A stretch of DNA of 14,744 nucleotides, taken from positions 1 to 14,744 of the forward strand of contig CAZRGV010000142.1 in NCBI GenBank assembly GCA_964599655.1, read 5' to 3'. Below the pieces are notes generated by a model. It made no database searches, was not told the DNA's origin, and was given only the letters and a program-made list of their open reading frames with translations. This document shows positions 1 through 7,304 of the stretch, piece by piece. This DNA is from CAZRGV01 sp964599655. GTDB taxonomy: Bacteria > Planctomycetota > Planctomycetia > Isosphaerales > Isosphaeraceae. Each line of letters opens with the position of its first letter. The stretch's first letter is position 1. Position numbers and translations under genes: made by a program.

Positions 1-120
1 GTCGCGATCCCCTCGAAGCTCGACCGCGCGGCCGTTCTCGACAACGACGCGCATGCCGCACGTGTCGGGGCAATCGAGAGGACAGACGCAACGGATCACT
101 TGTCGCTCGGCCGTCGCCAC
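1..120 (-). CDS. Molybdopterin oxidoreductase, N-terminal fragment (cut by window edge)
   Basis: Reading the minus strand from a GTG at 120 gives 40 residues that continue past the left edge. The segment CVCPLDCPDTCG (residues 11-22) has the Cys-x3-Cys-x3-Cys spacing of the N-terminal [4Fe-4S] domain of the molybdopterin oxidoreductase family (DMSO reductase superfamily). It is followed by the typical V-x-N/D-G-R-x-V-x-x-R-G-D segment, seen here as VVVENGRAVELRGDRD. Known members bind bis-MGD and catalyse oxo-transfer or dehydrogenation; the substrate cannot be judged from this stub. A GGAG lies 7 nt upstream of the GTG, which favours it over an in-frame ATG at 147 that lacks a Shine-Dalgarno. 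No Tat twin-arginine signal precedes the cysteines, so a cytoplasmic enzyme is likely. The gene is divergent from the FkbM gene. The family call is strong; the start is moderately sure. Confidence 0.85.
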   Translation of the reverse strand, partial: MATAERQVIRCVCPLDCPDTCGMRVVVENGRAVELRGDRD

Positions 121-363
121 GTTTCGGCTCCAGAGGTCCAGGGCCATCGGGTCGAAGCATTGTACGCCGAATCGCTCCGTCGGGCATCGTGAGAACCGTC
201 CGACGTCTTTCGGAGTCACTCACCGATCGCGGCTTACCCTCAAGGACGAGTCGCGAGCCGATCGGGTTCGTGGGACGCCGGTTGAATGGTCTCTGAGAAT
301 CTCCTCGGGACAGGGGCCTTCACGATTCGGGGATTTCGGGAACGGCCAAGCCGATCGGCAACG

Positions 364-388
364 CGATGGGCCCGAGGGAGGCCCATCG
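364..388. repeat. Perfect 9-bp inverted repeat (hairpin)
   Basis: CGATGGGCC at 364-372 and GGCCCATCG at 380-388 are exact reverse complements around a 7-nt loop. No T-run follows on either strand, so it is not a standard intrinsic terminator. Placed in the divergent spacer, it could be an operator or a structured leader; neither role can be shown from sequence alone. Confidence 0.55.
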
Positions 389-483
389 GATCGGGTCCGC
401 AACGCGTGGTTCCGCGCGATCGTTCATCGAGGGGGAGGACGATTCCGGATCGCGAGTTCTTCTCCCGATGCTCGCGCCTTCGC

Positions 484-489
484 TAGAAT
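484..489 (+). promoter_or_regulatory. Candidate -10 box TAGAAT for the FkbM gene
   Basis: TAGAAT differs from the sigma-70 consensus TATAAT at one position and lies about 70 nt before the ATG at 558. No good TTGACA-like hexamer sits 16-18 nt upstream. The same hexamer occurs before the SDR gene at 8767-8772, which gives slight extra support. Confidence 0.3.
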
Positions 490-557
490 CGTTGAGTGAA
501 GGACCGTCGTCCTTACTCCCCGTTGGATTCGAGCCGAGTTCACGGAGCCTGGGCATC

Positions 558-1445
558 ATGCGATTGAAGTCACTTGTCCCCGGTCCGATCCGCGAACTCC
601 TGCGACGGCCGTATCACTACGTGCGGGAGACTCCGACGCGCTTGCGAGAGGCGGCTCTCAAGACGGAGGCCCGGAAGCGATTCGAGGCGGACGGCCGAGG
701 TGTGACGGTGCGAGTCACCGACGACTTCCAGCCGAAGATTCACTTCAACTCGTACGACGTCTTCCGCGAGTACGAGACCCACCCGGAGATGCGGCAGGAG
801 ATCCGGCAGTTCCTCGCGTTTCTCCGAAGCCTCGACGGTCCGACCCGCTTCATTGACGTTGGGGCCCATTACGGCCTGTTCTCGCTGGCGGCCATTCATG
901 CCGGGAAACCGGGCTCAAAGGTGCTCGCGCTGGAGCCCTCGCCGCCGGCGTTCACCGAGCTGTGTCGCAACCTGGAACTGCTCGGTTCGGACTCGATCGT
1001 TCCGATCCAGGCCGCCGTGGGCGAGGAGACGTCGGAGCTGGTGATGCACGTCACCCACGATGGCCGAGGGATGATGGTGGCGGTCAAGCAGGAAGAGAAA
1101 TATGAGTACGAGTCGGTCAAGGTACCGGTCGTGACGCTGGACGACCTCTGCGACGAGCGATCGTTCGCGCCGAACGTCTTGAAGATCGATGTCGAGGGCT
1201 TCGAGGGCGAGGTCCTTCGCGGGGCGCGCCGGGTGCTCCGCGAGGACAGGCCGGCGATCTTCCTTGAGGTCCACGGATTCCTGCTCAAGCGTCGAGGACT
1301 GGACTCCCAAGTCGCCTTCGGCCCGGTGCGCGAGGCCGGTTACACGATCGAGGCCGTGGACGGCGATACCGCCGAGGCGATGGCCGCCGTGGACGCCGAT
1401 GGGGCCGTGCGTCGGTTCTTCTGCGAGTCCCGTTCGTCGACCTGA
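558..1445 (+). CDS. FkbM family SAM-dependent methyltransferase
   Basis: The product is 295 aa. FIDVGAHYG (residues 98-106) is the SAM-binding motif I loop of a Rossmann methyltransferase, and LKIDVEGFEGEVLRG (from residue 208) is the hallmark of the FkbM family; an acidic residue in LALEPSP ends the next strand as expected. FkbM enzymes are O-methyltransferases, often acting on sugars or other hydroxyls in polysaccharide, lipid or secondary-metabolite pathways; the acceptor here is unknown. The basic N-terminal 90 residues precede the catalytic fold and contain no signal peptide, so the protein is probably cytosolic. The ATG at 558 is chosen because GGAG (545-548) sits 9 nt upstream and the fold is complete. 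The frame is open back to an ATG at 366, but that extra 64 residues is Ser/Arg/Pro-rich and runs over the hairpin at 364-388. It appears monocistronic, with 179 bp to the next gene. Confidence 0.88.
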   Translation: MRLKSLVPGPIRELLRRPYHYVRETPTRLREAALKTEARKRFEADGRGVTVRVTDDFQPKIHFNSYDVFREYETHPEMRQEIRQFLAFLRSLDGPTRFIDVGAHYGLFSLAAIHAGKPGSKVLALEPSPPAFTELCRNLELLGSDSIVPIQAAVGEETSELVMHVTHDGRGMMVAVKQEEKYEYESVKVPVVTLDDLCDERSFAPNVLKIDVEGFEGEVLRGARRVLREDRPAIFLEVHGFLLKRRGLDSQVAFGPVREAGYTIEAVDGDTAEAMAAVDADGAVRRFFCESRSST

Positions 1446-1624
1446 ATCGAAGTCGTTGCGATCAATGAGGCGCATTGACAAGCCCTCGCGTCCATGCGAT
1501 CCTGAAATCTTGACCTGCCCTGCCGCGCTGCCAGCCGCGACGAGACCCACCAACCGAGCTCGGCACAGTCGCCGACCGCTGGCCAACCTGCTCGCCCTCG
1601 CCCGGATCGCCGGAGACCCGCACC

Positions 1625-3976
1625 ATGAGAACCCACCACGCCCTCGGCTGGACCGTCGCGCTCGGGCTTTCGATCTCCTCGATCGCCCTGGCCGATCCGC
1701 CCCAGATCAACAACATCACTCCCTACGGCGTCCAGCGAGGGGTGGCCACCGAGGTGACGATCAACGGCGGCAACCTCACCGGGAACCCTCGGATCATCGC
1801 GCCGATCCCTCTGAACGTCGAGCCGCCCGCCGAGCCCAATAAGGACGCGGGCAACTGGAAGCTCAAACTCGTCGTGCCGAGCGAGGTGACCGTCGGCGTT
1901 TATCCGATCCGGGTCCAGACCGACGACGGCATCTCGAACCCGTTCCTGCTGGCCGTCGGTCAGTGGCCGCAGGTGACGGAGACCGAGCCCAACAATACCT
2001 TCGAAGCGGCGCAGGCCGTGGGCTCGCCCGTGGTCGTCGAGGGGCAGGCGTCGGGCAATGATGTCGACTACTTCAAGTTCCCTGGCAAGAAGGGGCAGAA
2101 GATCGTTGTCGACGCCCAGTGCTCCCGAATCGGTTCGGGCGTGGATCCGCAGATCCGTGTCCTGACCGCCGATCGGAAGTTCGTGGCCTCGGCCGACGAC
2201 ACGGCGGGCTTGATGACCGACGCGAGGCTGACGACCGTTCTGCCCGACGACGGCGACTACGTGGTCGAGATCTCCGACTCGAAGTACCAAGGCACGGGAC
2301 GGGCCGTTTACCGGCTGGAACTCGGGCCGTTGCCGATGGTCGAGGAGGTCTATCCGCTGGGAGCCCGTCGGGGCGAAACCGTCGGCTTCGAGCTTCGAGG
2401 CGGCACGTTGCCCGATCCCGGCCTGAAGGTCGCCGCGGCGACGGTGAGCGTCCCGCCCCTGGTCGACTCGTTCCGCCTTCCGGTGACGAACCAGGCGCTT
2501 GGGCTGGTCGGCCCGTCCGATCCCGTTGTCGAGGTGGAAACGCCGGGGCCGATCGAGGTGGGCGACCTGCCCGAGCTTCGAGAGCCCTCGCAGGCCGATG
2601 CGCCGCCGCTTCGGGCCGCGCCCCCGGTGACGCTCAACGGCCGGATCGACCCGGCCGGTGACGAGGACCGCTTCACGCTGGCCGTCACCCCCGGCCAGAA
2701 GTACAGCATCCAGGTGCATGCCGCGGACCTCGGCTCCGCGCTCGACGGCGTGCTCCAGGTGCTCAACGACAAGGGCGCGGGGGTCGCGAACGCCGACGAC
2801 ACGACCTTGCCGCCGGCTGGTGCCCGAGGCCAGAAGAAGAAGGTTCCCGGCATGCTCTCGCCCGACCCGTCCCTGGAATTCACGGTTCCCGGCGGCGTGA
2901 ACGAGATCACGCTCGTCCTGAACGACCTGGAGGGCCGAGGCGGCATCGGCTATCCGTATCGCATCACGGTCGAGCCGGTCACGCCGAGCTTCGAGGTCGT
3001 GCTCAACGATGCCCAGGTCAGTGTTCCCAAGGGCGGCACCGCGACCATTCCCGTGACGGTGGCCCGGCAAGGGTTCAACGGTCCGGTCACGCTCACGGTG
3101 GCCGACCCACCGGCCGGTCTGACCGTTCGCCAGGGCGCCGTCACCGACGGACAGAGCCTCGGCGTGCTGAGCGTCTCGGCCGCGCCTGACGCCGCGTTCG
3201 GGGCCGTCGATCTGAAGGTCATCGGCACGGCGCAAGGGCCGAACGGACCGATCACCGAAACGGCGACCAGGCAAAACATCTTCGCCCAGCAAGCCAACCT
3301 GCCGACGAACATCGCGACGCAGGTCGGACTTCCCGCCGCCCCGATGCAGCCGAGGCCCGTGTCGATCGAGGCGCCCGAAGGACCGGTCGAGGTGGTTCAT
3401 GGCTACGGAGCGACGGTTCCCTTGAAGGTCAACCGCGCGGAGAAGGCCGAGGCGGGCCTGTCGATCACGCCGCTGCCCATGCCGCCCGGCCTGGCCGTGC
3501 CCGAGCTGAAGATCGCCGACAAGACCAACGAGGGGAACGCCACGATCAACGCCGCGCCCGAGGCTCCGCTCGGCAAGACAACCATTGCCCTTTCGGCCAA
3601 GGGGAAGTTCGACAACAAGGATCAGGTGTTCGCCGTGCCCGCGATCACGATCGACGTCGTGCGGCCGGCGGCGCTCGAGCTGGCCTCGCCAAACCTCGAG
3701 ATCAAGCCGGGGCAAACCGTCGAGGTGAAGGGGAAAGTCGTCCGCAAGGGGCCGTTCCAAGAGCCAGTGAACGTCCAGATCAAGGGGCTTCCCGGCGGCT
3801 TGAAGGCCGATCCCGTGACAGTCGCGCCCGACGCGGCCGAGTTCACGATCAAGGTCGTTGCCGACGAAAAGGCCGAGGCCGCGACGGCCAGCGCCCAGGT
3901 GGCGATGGCGTTCCAGATCAACAAGAAAGACTATAACACACCGGCGACCGCCCTGGCCGTGAAGGTCGTGAAGTAA
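1625..3976 (+). CDS. Secreted PPC-domain / Ig-like repeat protein
   Basis: The product is 783 aa. Residues 1-23 form a Sec signal peptide ending in Ala-Leu-Ala before DPPQ. An IPT/TIG-like sheet follows (about 25-115; INNITPYGVQRGVATEVTI). A clear PPC (bacterial pre-peptidase C-terminal) domain spans about 119-233, with TETEPNNT, the DVDYFKF strand, GKKGQKIVVDA and DGDYVVEISD. A second PPC-like domain spans about 336-450 (DPAGDEDRFTLAVTPGQKY). Three Ig-like sandwiches fill the rest, each starting with a P-x-G(x)T-type strand. There are no catalytic motifs and no C-terminal anchor, so a structural or binding role outside the cytoplasm is likely. GGAG lies about 10 nt before the ATG. The upstream spacer has a TTGACA at 1475-1480 but no convincing -10. 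In planctomycetes such proteins commonly sit beside PSCyt proteins, as here, 88 bp before the next gene. Function is inferred from the architecture only. Confidence 0.85.
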   Translation: MRTHHALGWTVALGLSISSIALADPPQINNITPYGVQRGVATEVTINGGNLTGNPRIIAPIPLNVEPPAEPNKDAGNWKLKLVVPSEVTVGVYPIRVQTDDGISNPFLLAVGQWPQVTETEPNNTFEAAQAVGSPVVVEGQASGNDVDYFKFPGKKGQKIVVDAQCSRIGSGVDPQIRVLTADRKFVASADDTAGLMTDARLTTVLPDDGDYVVEISDSKYQGTGRAVYRLELGPLPMVEEVYPLGARRGETVGFELRGGTLPDPGLKVAAATVSVPPLVDSFRLPVTNQALGLVGPSDPVVEVETPGPIEVGDLPELREPSQADAPPLRAAPPVTLNGRIDPAGDEDRFTLAVTPGQKYSIQVHAADLGSALDGVLQVLNDKGAGVANADDTTLPPAGARGQKKKVPGMLSPDPSLEFTVPGGVNEITLVLNDLEGRGGIGYPYRITVEPVTPSFEVVLNDAQVSVPKGGTATIPVTVARQGFNGPVTLTVADPPAGLTVRQGAVTDGQSLGVLSVSAAPDAAFGAVDLKVIGTAQGPNGPITETATRQNIFAQQANLPTNIATQVGLPAAPMQPRPVSIEAPEGPVEVVHGYGATVPLKVNRAEKAEAGLSITPLPMPPGLAVPELKIADKTNEGNATINAAPEAPLGKTTIALSAKGKFDNKDQVFAVPAITIDVVRPAALELASPNLEIKPGQTVEVKGKVVRKGPFQEPVNVQIKGLPGGLKADPVTVAPDAAEFTIKVVADEKAEAATASAQVAMAFQINKKDYNTPATALAVKVVK

Positions 3977-4064
3977 CGCCTCGACGCGCTGGAATCCGGC
4001 CGGCCTGTTCGCGCCTTCGCGGTCCGATCACGTCGGCCCACCGCCCCCCGGAGGATCTGCCCCG

Positions 4065-5576
4065 ATGATTCGCAACCGCCTGTTCCTCGCCGCCGGATGC
4101 CTCGCGATGGCGGTCGGCATGCCGGTCCTGGCCGTTGATGACACAAAGCCCGCCAACGACGCGCCCGCCGCCAACGCCACTCAGGACGAGACCAAGCCCA
4201 AGCCGGAATCCGACGCGAAGCCGGAGGAGGCCAAGCCCGAAGCCAAGGCCGAGGGCAACACGGTCAGCTTCATGAAGGACGTCGCGCCGCTGCTGGTGCA
4301 GAACTGCATCGCCTGCCACAACGCGAAGAAGACCGAAAGCAAGTATAACATGATTACCTTCGCCGGGCTCATGAAAGGGGGCCAGAACGGCGAGGGGATC
4401 AATGTGGTTCCGGGGGACCCGGATGGGAGTTACCTCGTTGAGCTGATCCGGCCCGATGGCGAGCCGAGGATGCCCTACAAGCAAGACCCCATGTCGGCCG
4501 AGAAGATCGCGGTCCTCGAAAAGTGGATCAAGGAAGGGGCCAAGTACGACGGCGACGATCCGAACGCCGACTGGACCGCCTTGCTGCACAAGCTGACGGT
4601 GGTCGAGGTGCCCGAGTCGTACCCGGTGGTCGTGCCGATCACGGCCCTGGCCTTCAGCCCGGACGGGACCGAGATCGCCAGCTCGGGCTATCACGAGGTG
4701 AACCTCTGGAAGCTGGCCGACGGCACGGTCTCTCGGCGGCTTCGAGGACTGTCCGAGCGGGTGTACGACGTGGTCTACAGCCCCGACGGCAAGTGGATGG
4801 CCACCGCCAGCGGCGATCCTGGCCAGTTCGGATCGGCCAAGCTCTGGATCGCCGAGCCCAACGGCGGCGGCAAGCCGGTTCGCGACCTGCTCGAAACCAA
4901 TGACAGCGTTTACGCCGTGGCCTTCAGCCCCGACAGCCAGCTCGTGGCCGCCGCCGGCGCTGACCGCACCATCCGGCTCTGGAAGGTCGAGACGGGCGAA
5001 CTCGTCGCGACCATCGAGGATCACGCGGACTGGATCTTCGACGTGGCCTTCAGCCCCGACGGCAAGCGACTGGCCAGCGCCAGCCGGGACAAGACCAGCA
5101 AGGTCTTCGACATCGAGAAGAAGGAATCGCTCGTGACCTTCCCAGGCCACGGTGAGACCGTCTTCAGCGTCTCCTTCAGCGACGACGGCAAGACGATCGC
5201 CACCGCGGGCGCCGACAACCAGATTCGCCTCTGGCGGCCCGACGAGGACGGCAAGCAGGTCCGTGCGATTGGCGGCTTCGGCGACGACGTCTTCAAGCTC
5301 CAGTACACGCCGGACGGCAAGCAGATCGTGGCGTGCAGCGCCGACAAGACGGTGCGCGTTTTCGATGCCTCCAACGGCCGAAACGTTCGCACTCTTCAAG
5401 GGCATAACGACTGGGTGTACACCTTCGCCCTCTCGCCCGACGCCAAGACCGTGGCCTCGGGAAGCTGGGATGGCGAGGTGCGGCTCTGGAACCTCGAGGA
5501 CGGCAAGCTGATTCGCTCGATCATCGCAGCGCCCGGTTACAAGCCGGTCGAGGCCGCTCAGGCCTCGAACAAGTAA
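4065..5576 (+). CDS. Exported planctomycete cytochrome-WD40 propeller protein
   Basis: The product is 503 aa. A signal peptide (1-23) is followed by an Ala/Lys/Glu/Pro-rich linker to about residue 65. A planctomycete cytochrome C domain follows (about 67-165): SFMKDVAPLLVQNC, haem site C81-I-A-C-H85, and a downstream RMPYKQDPM segment that could provide the distal Met ligand. Residues about 185-490 hold seven WD40 repeats, each with an F/Y-S/T-P/D-D-x core and an LW or VFD end: VNLWK, AKLWI, IRLWK, SKVFD, IRLWR, VRVFD, VRLWN. Seven makes one closed propeller. The protein is therefore a periplasmic or surface mono-haem protein with a built-in binding platform. GGAGG lies 9 nt before the ATG. 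It follows the PPC gene by 88 bp with no terminator between them and ends just before a strong terminator, so the two probably form one operon. The electron partner is unknown. Confidence 0.9.
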   Translation: MIRNRLFLAAGCLAMAVGMPVLAVDDTKPANDAPAANATQDETKPKPESDAKPEEAKPEAKAEGNTVSFMKDVAPLLVQNCIACHNAKKTESKYNMITFAGLMKGGQNGEGINVVPGDPDGSYLVELIRPDGEPRMPYKQDPMSAEKIAVLEKWIKEGAKYDGDDPNADWTALLHKLTVVEVPESYPVVVPITALAFSPDGTEIASSGYHEVNLWKLADGTVSRRLRGLSERVYDVVYSPDGKWMATASGDPGQFGSAKLWIAEPNGGGKPVRDLLETNDSVYAVAFSPDSQLVAAAGADRTIRLWKVETGELVATIEDHADWIFDVAFSPDGKRLASASRDKTSKVFDIEKKESLVTFPGHGETVFSVSFSDDGKTIATAGADNQIRLWRPDEDGKQVRAIGGFGDDVFKLQYTPDGKQIVACSADKTVRVFDASNGRNVRTLQGHNDWVYTFALSPDAKTVASGSWDGEVRLWNLEDGKLIRSIIAAPGYKPVEAAQASNK

Positions 5577-5601
5577 ACCCGCTCCAAAACCTGGAGCGAA
5601 G

Positions 5602-5655
5602 GACACGGCGGGGACGGCTCGACCGGGATGTCGAGCCGCCCCCGCTGTCTTTTTT
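5602..5655 (+). terminator. Strong intrinsic terminator of the PPC/PSCyt-WD40 operon
   Basis: The left arm 5605-5623 pairs with 5630-5648 through 9 bp, one A/C mismatch and 9 more pairs (one G-U), around the 6-nt loop CGGGAT. Six T residues follow at 5650-5655. A smaller perfect hairpin, GCTCCA/TGGAGC with a 5-nt loop (5581-5597), lies between the stop codon and this stem and may add to 3' end stability. Confidence 0.92.
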
Positions 5656-5918
5656 CTTGAAGCGACATCTGACTGGTTGTTAATGTCACTTGGGCGTTTT
5701 CGGTGGATCGGGCGCCTCTCAAGTCGCGACCTGGGATTCCTCGACCTTTCCGGCGTTCCGTCGCGAACGACCGGGAGATCCGTGATCTGGTTCGACGCGT
5801 ACCGATCGGCCCGCGTGGAATCCGCCTCGCTCCCACCCTTCTGGATCGCGTTTCGCTCAAGACGTGCCGGGATGCGGGCGCGTTGGCTCCATCGAGCCAC
5901 GGCCAAGGCTCACTGCTG

Positions 5919-6336
5919 ATGGTTCCCCTATGGGCGTCCAAGCGCTCCTTGGACGCGGTCCAGTCGATTCGCGAGGATCTGCGGAAGAACCCGACGATGA
6001 TCGAGGCGCGGCCGCACGAGTCGCAGGCCGTCGGTTTCGACCGCTACACTCAGAAGATCGACCCGTTGCCGATGCTCGGCGTGGACGACGAGCTGCTGAC
6101 CTACGGCCAGGGGAGGCAACCCGGTTCCGAATCATCGGGAATGTGAAAAAAACATGAGTATAATTACACATGATTATAGCACTTTGTCGGACCAGAGCCA
6201 GCTTGCCGTCTCGCAGAGCAAGCGGCAAACGAACGTGCCGGCCCGCGCGATCCAGGAGCAACTGCTCACCGAGATCGACAACGCGACCACCGAGATCCGC
6301 AAACAGATGACCAAGAAATATCAACTTGAGTTTTGA
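5919..6336 (+). pseudogene. Apparent decayed gene: two coding scraps in different frames
   Basis: No intact gene fits 5577-6600, but two pieces look like real coding sequence. The first (about 5919-6117, frame of 5919) encodes SLDAVQSIREDLRKNP and then ESQAVGFDRYTQKIDPLPML and GVDDELLTYGQG, with third positions almost all G or C; after that the reading degenerates and stops at 6146. The second (about 6172-6336, shifted by one frame) encodes QSQLAVSQSKRQTNVPARAI and then QEQLLTEIDNATTEIRKQM, ending KKYQLEF-stop, again with high GC3. An AT-rich junction (about 6128-6185) separates them. I infer that a longer gene lost its middle and probably its 5' part; the terminator at 6462-6507 would be its original 3' end. 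I do not recognise the family. Alternatively, 6154-6336 could be a small functional gene of 60 codons, but it has no ribosome-binding site. The 5661-5918 stretch shows nothing recognisable. Confidence 0.5.
6153..6172. promoter_or_regulatory. AT-rich palindrome containing a perfect TATAAT
   Basis: CATGAGTA (6153-6160), the 4-nt centre TAAT and TACACATG (6165-6172) form an inverted repeat with 7 of 8 pairs matching. It overlaps an exact TATAAT at 6159-6164. No TTGACA-like box lies 16-18 nt upstream. Such an AT-rich patch stands out in GC-rich DNA and resembles an operator over a -10 box, or the scar of a rearrangement inside the decayed gene. Confidence 0.35.
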
Positions 6337-6461
6337 TCCCTGGCAAAACCCATTCGACGCTCGTGTTCCGAATTCGTTCTTGACCGTTCGCCGCGGGTTC
6401 GTTATCTCTGGATCTCGACGTGACGATCGGCTCTCGGCGGGCCGGTTGTCTCAGGCTAGGA

Positions 6462-6507
6462 AAGCCCTGCGGATGCGACCGATCGCGTCCGTGGGGCTTC
6501 TTTTTTT
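6462..6507 (+). terminator. Intrinsic terminator 3' of the decayed gene
   Basis: AAGCCCTGCGGATGCG (6462-6477) pairs with CGCGTCCGTGGGGCTT (6484-6499) through 16 positions, including three G-U pairs, around the loop ACCGAT. C6500 and then seven T residues (6501-6507) follow. It faces rightward. No intact gene lies between it and the previous terminator at 5655, so it most likely served the decayed gene at 5919-6336. Confidence 0.85.
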
Positions 6508-6600
6508 GGATATGGATATCCCGATCAATTCGTTTCTTGCGTGTGTTCATCCGTAACTGTGTTGCCTGACCGACCGGGAATGAGGAAGGGAGCCGATTCG

Positions 6601-7047
6601 ATGAGGAAGTCCATGCTGGCCTTGGCCTCGATCGTGGTGTTTCTGGTGGGCCTCTCCGCGCTCGGGTTCCACGGCCGGAGCACGGCGGCCGACGATTCGA
6701 AGTCGCAGAAGAAGACCTCCCCCCCGTCGAAGGAGGCGTCCGTCTGGATGAAGCAAAAGCTGACATCCTCGCAAGAGATTCTCAAAGGGTTGACGGAAGC
6801 CGACTTTGATCTGATCCGCAAAAACGCGCAGGCCATGCTGGCCGTCGACTACATGGAGCAGTGGTTCCGGGCCGACACGCCGGATTACCGGCTGCTGGTC
6901 AGCGACTTCCGGTTCGCCAACGAGACGCTGGTGCGTGCGGCTCGCGAGAAGAACCTGGAGCGGGCCACCGTGGCGTATCTTGGCCTGACCCTGAGTTGCG
7001 TCAACTGTCACAACATCGTCCGGGACGCGGGCGCCCCACCGAAGTGA
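6601..7047 (+). CDS. Small exported class II (cytochrome c'-like) c-type cytochrome
   Basis: The product is 148 aa. An N-terminal signal or anchor (about 1-30; hydrophobic stretch SMLALASIVVFLVGLSALGF) is followed by a Lys/Ser-rich linker and four predicted amphipathic helices. The only haem site is C133-V-N-C-H137, 11 residues from the C-terminus. A CxxCH on the last helix of a short helical protein is the layout of the cytochrome c'/c556 class, which carries electrons or binds small gases in the periplasm; this assignment rests on architecture, since overall similarity cannot be tested here. The ATG at 6601 is preceded by GGAAGGGAG with 8 nt spacing; an in-frame ATG at 6580 would lie upstream of that site. 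It is isolated: a terminator lies 94 bp before it and the next gene converges on it, so it is probably transcribed alone. Confidence 0.78.
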   Translation: MRKSMLALASIVVFLVGLSALGFHGRSTAADDSKSQKKTSPPSKEASVWMKQKLTSSQEILKGLTEADFDLIRKNAQAMLAVDYMEQWFRADTPDYRLLVSDFRFANETLVRAAREKNLERATVAYLGLTLSCVNCHNIVRDAGAPPK

Positions 7048-7084
7048 TACGGAAGAGGCGGAACGACCCTCCTTACGGTCGGGT

Positions 7085-7135
7085 GGCACCGCCCGCGGAA
7101 CTCTTATTGGCAACCGGCGATCGGTGGGCGGTGCC
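7085..7135. repeat. Inverted repeat in convergent spacer, possibly REP-like
   Basis: GGCACCGCCC (7085-7094) and GGGCGGTGCC (7126-7135) are exact reverse complements, and flanking bases extend the pairing imperfectly. The right copy is itself nearly palindromic: GGTGGGC, then GGT, then GCCCAACC. No T-run follows. GTGGGC/GCCCAC palindromes recur between genes in many bacterial genomes, so this may be a degenerate dispersed repeat; it may also give both convergent transcripts a stable 3' hairpin. The rest of 7048-7304 shows nothing else. Confidence 0.5.
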
Positions 7136-7304
7136 CAACCGACAAAGACAACCGTTCCAGGCGATTCCTTCGGATTGGCCTGAGGCGGCACGAGGCGATC
7201 CGCGGTCGGCGGCTGGTCCGAAGGGCTGGACGACGATCGCGGCCTGGTCTCGGAGGAGGTCCAGAACGGGCGGAAAACCGGCCGAGCCCTGGCCCGGACC
7301 GCGC

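Larger units (their letters stand above)
121..557. other. Divergent intergenic region, 437 bp
   Basis: This stretch lies between the leftward molybdopterin oxidoreductase and the rightward FkbM gene and has no convincing gene. Open frames crossing it have mixed third-position bases and no family resemblance. It holds a 10-bp palindrome GCCGATCGGC (350-359), a perfect 9-bp hairpin (364-388) and a TAGAAT box (484-489), each a candidate control element for the two divergent genes. Confidence 0.6.

Noticed and set aside
366..557. N-terminal extension of the FkbM protein to an ATG at 366
   Set aside because: The extra residues are Ser/Arg/Pro-rich, the frame would overlap the hairpin and promoter-like box, and the ATG at 558 has a good Shine-Dalgarno.
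1340..3760. 806-codon open frame on the minus strand
   Set aside because: It is antisense to the PPC gene, has Arg/His/Asp/Gly-rich composition with no domain, and arises from the high GC3 of the real gene.
3918..5906. 662-codon open frame on the minus strand
   Set aside because: It lies opposite the PSCyt-WD40 gene and crosses its terminator; the repeated VGAEGH-type segments are the antisense of WD40 repeats.
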